Position numbers and translations under genes: made by a program. A stretch of DNA of 8,612 nucleotides from Oxalobacteraceae bacterium (GTDB lineage Bacteria > Pseudomonadota > Gammaproteobacteria > Burkholderiales > Burkholderiaceae_D). Below the pieces are notes generated by a model. It did not search any database, was not told the origin of the DNA, and saw only the letters and a list, made by a program, of their open reading frames with translations. The stretch covers positions 1 to 8,612 of the forward strand of contig CANKWG010000093.1 of the NCBI GenBank assembly GCA_947487325.1. The letters run 5' to 3'. Shown here one piece after another: positions 6,551 through 8,612 of the stretch; positions within the stretch are counted from its first letter, which is position 1; every line of letters starts with the position of its first letter.

Positions 6551-7396
6551 TCAGCTACGTTCAGCCGCTTCAAGTGTGTTTACCAGCAGCATGGTGATCG
6601 TCATGGGTCCAACACCGCCGGGTACAGGTGTGACCCAGCCCGCGACTTCACAGGCGCCTGCATAGTCGACATCACCGCAGAGTTTGCCAGCATCATCACG
6701 GTTCATGCCCACATCAATCACCACCGCACCCGGTTTGATCATGTCACCGGTCACAATGTTTCGCTTGCCGGTTGCAACGACCAAAATATCGGCGTCCCGG
6801 GTGTGGTGGCCGAGATCACGCGTCTTGGAATTACAGATGGTGACGGTAGCGCCCGCTTGCAAGAGCAGCATGGCTTGCGGTTTACCCACAATATTGGATG
6901 CGCCTACCACCACGGCATGGGCGCCGCGTACCGGGTAGTCAATGGATTCCAGCATTTTCATCACGCCATAAGGCGTACAGGGACGGAACAGTGGCTGACC
7001 CGTCATCAGCAAGCCAGCATTGCTGACGTGGAATCCATCCACGTCTTTTTCGGCAGCAATTGCTTCGATGACTTTGTGTGAATCAATATGAGCCGGCAGC
7101 GGCAGCTGCACCAGAATGCCGTGAATTTTCGGATCGTGATTCAGGGCATGAACCCGGGCGAGCAACTCGGCCTCGGTCATGTTGGCATCGTATTTTTCGA
7201 ACACGGAATGAATACCGTTTTCTTCGCAAGACTTGATCTTGTTGCGTACATAAACCTGCGACGCCTGGCTGTCACCGACCAGAATGACGGCGAGGCCGGG
7301 TTGGCGGCCTTGTGCCGTCAGGGCCGCGGCGCGTTTGGCAACTTCGGTGCGAATTTGTTTAGAGAGCAGGTTGCCGTCGATGATTTTTGAGGTCAT
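6551..7396 (-). CDS. folD: Bifunctional methylene-THF dehydrogenase / methenyl-THF cyclohydrolase
   Basis: A 281-residue FolD, the normal length. It oxidises 5,10-methylene-tetrahydrofolate with NADP and hydrolyses the methenyl product to 10-formyl-tetrahydrofolate, feeding purine and formyl-methionine synthesis in the cytoplasm. The catalytic domain shows VYVRNKIKSCEENGI with Tyr49 and Lys53 (E. coli Tyr50 and Lys54), then GILVQLPLP with Gln97 and KDVDGFH with Asp120, all active-site positions. The NADP-binding Rossmann part carries GASNIVGKP at 165-173, and PGGVGPMT (259-266) near the end is the family signature. It is the first gene of a leftward operon with prlC, holC and the DUF2486-like gene, transcribed divergently from aceE. 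A perfect TATAAT at 7429-7434 probably drives it. Its ribosome site is poor (AAAGACC before the ATG). Confidence 0.97.
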   Translation of the reverse strand: MTSKIIDGNLLSKQIRTEVAKRAAALTAQGRQPGLAVILVGDSQASQVYVRNKIKSCEENGIHSVFEKYDANMTEAELLARVHALNHDPKIHGILVQLPLPAHIDSHKVIEAIAAEKDVDGFHVSNAGLLMTGQPLFRPCTPYGVMKMLESIDYPVRGAHAVVVGASNIVGKPQAMLLLQAGATVTICNSKTRDLGHHTRDADILVVATGKRNIVTGDMIKPGAVVIDVGMNRDDAGKLCGDVDYAGACEVAGWVTPVPGGVGPMTITMLLVNTLEAAERS

Positions 7397-7428
7397 GGTC
7401 TTTAAATCGGAAAAATGGGGAAAGACTG

Positions 7429-7434
7429 ATTATA
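7429..7434 (-). promoter_or_regulatory. -10 box of the folD operon promoter
   Basis: The minus strand reads TATAAT exactly, 32 bases before the folD ATG, predicting a transcript start near 7422 and a leader of about 25 bases. No good -35 hexamer is seen at 16-18 bases: TTGCCC lies at 7456-7461 but leaves a 21-base spacer. The promoter may need an activator or may tolerate the poor -35. Confidence 0.5.
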
Positions 7435-7485
7435 AGGCGGGCTCGCTTTGATGCTGGGCAAGGTCCTTGTATTCGCGGTGCAGCG

Positions 7486-7495
7486 GCCGGCCGGC
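7486..7495. repeat. GC-only palindrome in the folD-aceE intergenic region
   Basis: GCCGGCCGGC is a perfect 10-bp palindrome in an otherwise AT-leaning intergenic stretch, upstream of both the folD -10 box and the aceE leader repeats. It may bind a protein shared by the two divergent promoters or be chance. No known operator is recognised. Confidence 0.35.
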
Positions 7496-7534
7496 AGGCG
7501 CTAAAGTAAGCCCCCTGTAGTTTTTCAGTCGTTA

Positions 7535-7597
7535 GTATTTCGTATTATGAAATCAAATACCGTATTTTGAAAATACCGGAAGTACTGATAAACTTCC
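7535..7597 (+). promoter_or_regulatory. Inverted-repeat cluster and possible promoter upstream of aceE
   Basis: Three inverted repeats follow one another: ATTTC/GAAAT (7537-7541 and 7549-7553), GTATTTT-G-AAAATAC (7562-7576) and GGAAGT/ACTTCC (7578-7583 and 7592-7597). The hexamer GTATTT and its complement AAATAC occur alternately four times (7535, 7555, 7562, 7571), and AAATACCG is directly repeated 16 bases apart (7555 and 7571). TATTAT at 7543-7548 is a candidate -10 box (5 of 6), but its -35 region is poor. If it is used, the central palindrome would lie just after the transcript start, a place that suits a repressor. The sites do not match the TTGGTNNNACCAA operator of PdhR. Confidence 0.4.
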
Positions 7598-7627
7598 TTT
7601 CTGGCTGAAACGCGTACAAAATCTGTT

Positions 7628-7665
7628 GGAGCCTGACCCGGTTTTTTCAATGTAGACCGGGCTCC
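7628..7665 (+). promoter_or_regulatory. Bulged hairpin in the aceE leader, just before the ribosome site
   Basis: CCCGGT (7637-7642) pairs with ACCGGG (7656-7661), and GGAG (7628-7631) pairs with CTCC (7662-7665) across a 5-base bulge. The loop is 13 bases and starts with a T run. The structure ends 8 bases before the AAGGAG ribosome site, so in RNA it could affect aceE translation or mRNA stability. As DNA it could be an operator. Confidence 0.45.
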
Positions 7666-7673
7666 ACATAACG

Positions 7674-7679
7674 AAGGAG
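7674..7679 (+). promoter_or_regulatory. Ribosome binding site of aceE
   Basis: AAGGAG lies 8 bases before the ATG at 7688-7690. This is a strong, well-spaced site and sets the aceE start. Confidence 0.8.
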
Positions 7680-7687
7680 ACTTCCTG

Positions 7688-8612
7688 ATGGCAGCGCAAA
7701 TCGACACTATTCTGGCGCAGGCCGCCAATGATCCCGATGTGATGGAAACGCAAGAATGGCTCGATGCCCTCGAAGCCGTTCTTGATCACGAAGGTCCGGA
7801 GCGCGCGCACTATCTGCTCGAGCGCATGGTCGATCTGGCCCGCCGCCGCGGCGCGCACATTCCCTTCTCTAGTAACACTGCTTACGTTAATACTATTCCC
7901 GCCCACCTGGGCGAGCACTGCCCGGGCAATCTCGAATATGAAGAGCGGCTGCGCTCTTATATGCGCTGGAACGCGATGGCGATGGTAGTCAAGGCCAATC
8001 GTGCCGATGGCGATCTGGGCGGCCACATTTCCAGCTTCGCGTCGCTGGCCAACATGCTGGGGATTGGCTTCAATCATTTCTGGCACGCACCGACCGAGCA
8101 CCACGGCGGCGATCTGCTCTATATACAGGGTCACTCGTCTCCCGGCATTTATGCGCGCGCTTTTCTTGAAGGACGCATCTCGGAAGATCAGATGCTGAAC
8201 TTCCGTCGCGAAGTCGATGGCAAGGGCCTGTCCTCCTATCCGCATCCGAAGCTGATGCCCGATTTCTGGCAATTCCCGACCGTATCCATGGGCCTCGGTC
8301 CGCTAATGGCGATTTACCAGGCGCGTTTTCTGAAGTATCTGCATGCGCGTCAGATCGCTGACACCGCCAACCGCAAGGTCTGGGCTTTCTGCGGTGATGG
8401 CGAGATGGATGAGCCGGAATCCATGGGCGCGATCGGCATGGCTGGTCGTGAAATGCTCGATAACCTTGTCTTCGTCATCAACTGTAATCTGCAGCGTCTG
8501 GATGGTCCGGTGCGTGGCAACGGCAAAATCATTCAGGAACTCGAAGCCGATTTCCGTGGTGCTGGCTGGAATGTGGTCAAGGTTATTTGGGGCTCGAACT
8601 GGGATGATCTGC
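7688..8612 (+). CDS. aceE: Pyruvate dehydrogenase E1 component, homodimeric type, N-terminal part (cut by right edge)
   Basis: The first 308 codons of the roughly 890-residue E1 subunit of the pyruvate dehydrogenase complex, which decarboxylates pyruvate with thiamine diphosphate and acetylates the lipoyl group of E2 (AceF). The frame is open from the ATG at 7688 to the window end. The TPP/Mg site is complete: GDGEMDEPES starts at residue 236 (Asp237) and NCNLQRLDGPV supplies Asn267 and Gln269. His113 (GGHISSFAS) and His149 (QGHSSPG) match E. coli His106 and His142, each offset by the same 7 residues, so alignment is colinear. The first 45 or so residues (TQEWLDALEAVLDHEGPERAHYLLERM region) are the segment thought to contact E2 in E. 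coli. It is transcribed divergently from folD. aceF and lpd, the expected downstream genes, are beyond the edge. E1 proteins of the alpha/beta heterodimer type are excluded by these motifs. Confidence 0.96.
   Translation, partial: MAAQIDTILAQAANDPDVMETQEWLDALEAVLDHEGPERAHYLLERMVDLARRRGAHIPFSSNTAYVNTIPAHLGEHCPGNLEYEERLRSYMRWNAMAMVVKANRADGDLGGHISSFASLANMLGIGFNHFWHAPTEHHGGDLLYIQGHSSPGIYARAFLEGRISEDQMLNFRREVDGKGLSSYPHPKLMPDFWQFPTVSMGLGPLMAIYQARFLKYLHARQIADTANRKVWAFCGDGEMDEPESMGAIGMAGREMLDNLVFVINCNLQRLDGPVRGNGKIIQELEADFRGAGWNVVKVIWGSNWDDL

Noticed and set aside
7562..7576. PdhR-type operator in front of aceE
   Set aside because: The palindrome GTATTTTGAAAATAC lacks the TTGGT/ACCAA arms and the 3-base spacing of the PdhR site, so it is reported only as an unidentified palindrome.
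7553..8272. A 239-codon open frame on the minus strand opposite the aceE start
   Set aside because: It lies wholly opposite the conserved aceE codons and their promoter region, has no recognisable protein features, and is a by-product of the coding bias of aceE.
1..8612. Mobile elements, CRISPR arrays, tRNA or rRNA genes, defence systems
   Set aside because: I looked for transposase motifs, terminal repeats, regularly spaced direct repeats and tRNA-like folds, and found none that hold up. The window is filled with conserved housekeeping genes.

Overview
The window looks like ordinary chromosomal DNA of a betaproteobacterium, most likely of the order Burkholderiales. The Oxalobacteraceae (Herminiimonas/Janthinobacterium type) fit best on protein style and moderate GC, but that family placement is an impression, not a computed result. 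Supporting signs are a homodimeric-type pyruvate dehydrogenase E1 (aceE), a HolC of the Burkholderiales type, and a small protein resembling DUF2486 right after holC.

Layout, left to right: the 3' end of ilvD (dihydroxy-acid dehydratase, + strand) enters from the left edge. It is followed by a hairpin and then a small exported monoheme cytochrome c (+). A strong hairpin flanked by A and T tracts (807-834) is a terminator shared by this rightward gene and the leftward genes beyond it. Two leftward genes follow: a periplasmic branched-chain amino-acid-type binding protein (883-2022) and, upstream of it in transcription, a DadA-type D-amino acid dehydrogenase (2077-3390). A 147-base gap separates these from a tight leftward operon, folD - M3 oligopeptidase (prlC/opdA) - holC - DUF2486-like, with gaps of 15 and 5 bases and one 4-base overlap. 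A divergent intergenic region of about 290 bases (7397-7687) carries a perfect -10 box for folD and a dense set of inverted repeats in front of aceE. aceE runs rightward off the window; its first 308 codons are present.

By function the window mixes housekeeping modules: branched-chain amino acid synthesis (ilvD), electron transfer (cytochrome c), amino acid uptake and D-amino acid oxidation (binding protein + DadA), one-carbon folate metabolism (FolD), cytoplasmic peptide turnover (PrlC), replication clamp-loader accessory function (HolC) and entry of pyruvate into the TCA cycle (AceE). I see no mobile elements, phage genes, CRISPR array, tRNA or rRNA genes, and no convincing new multi-gene system. 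The points most worth a second look are the repeat-rich aceE leader, the coupling of holC to a protein of unknown function, the pairing of a solitary binding protein with DadA, and the near-identical leaders of folD and prlC.
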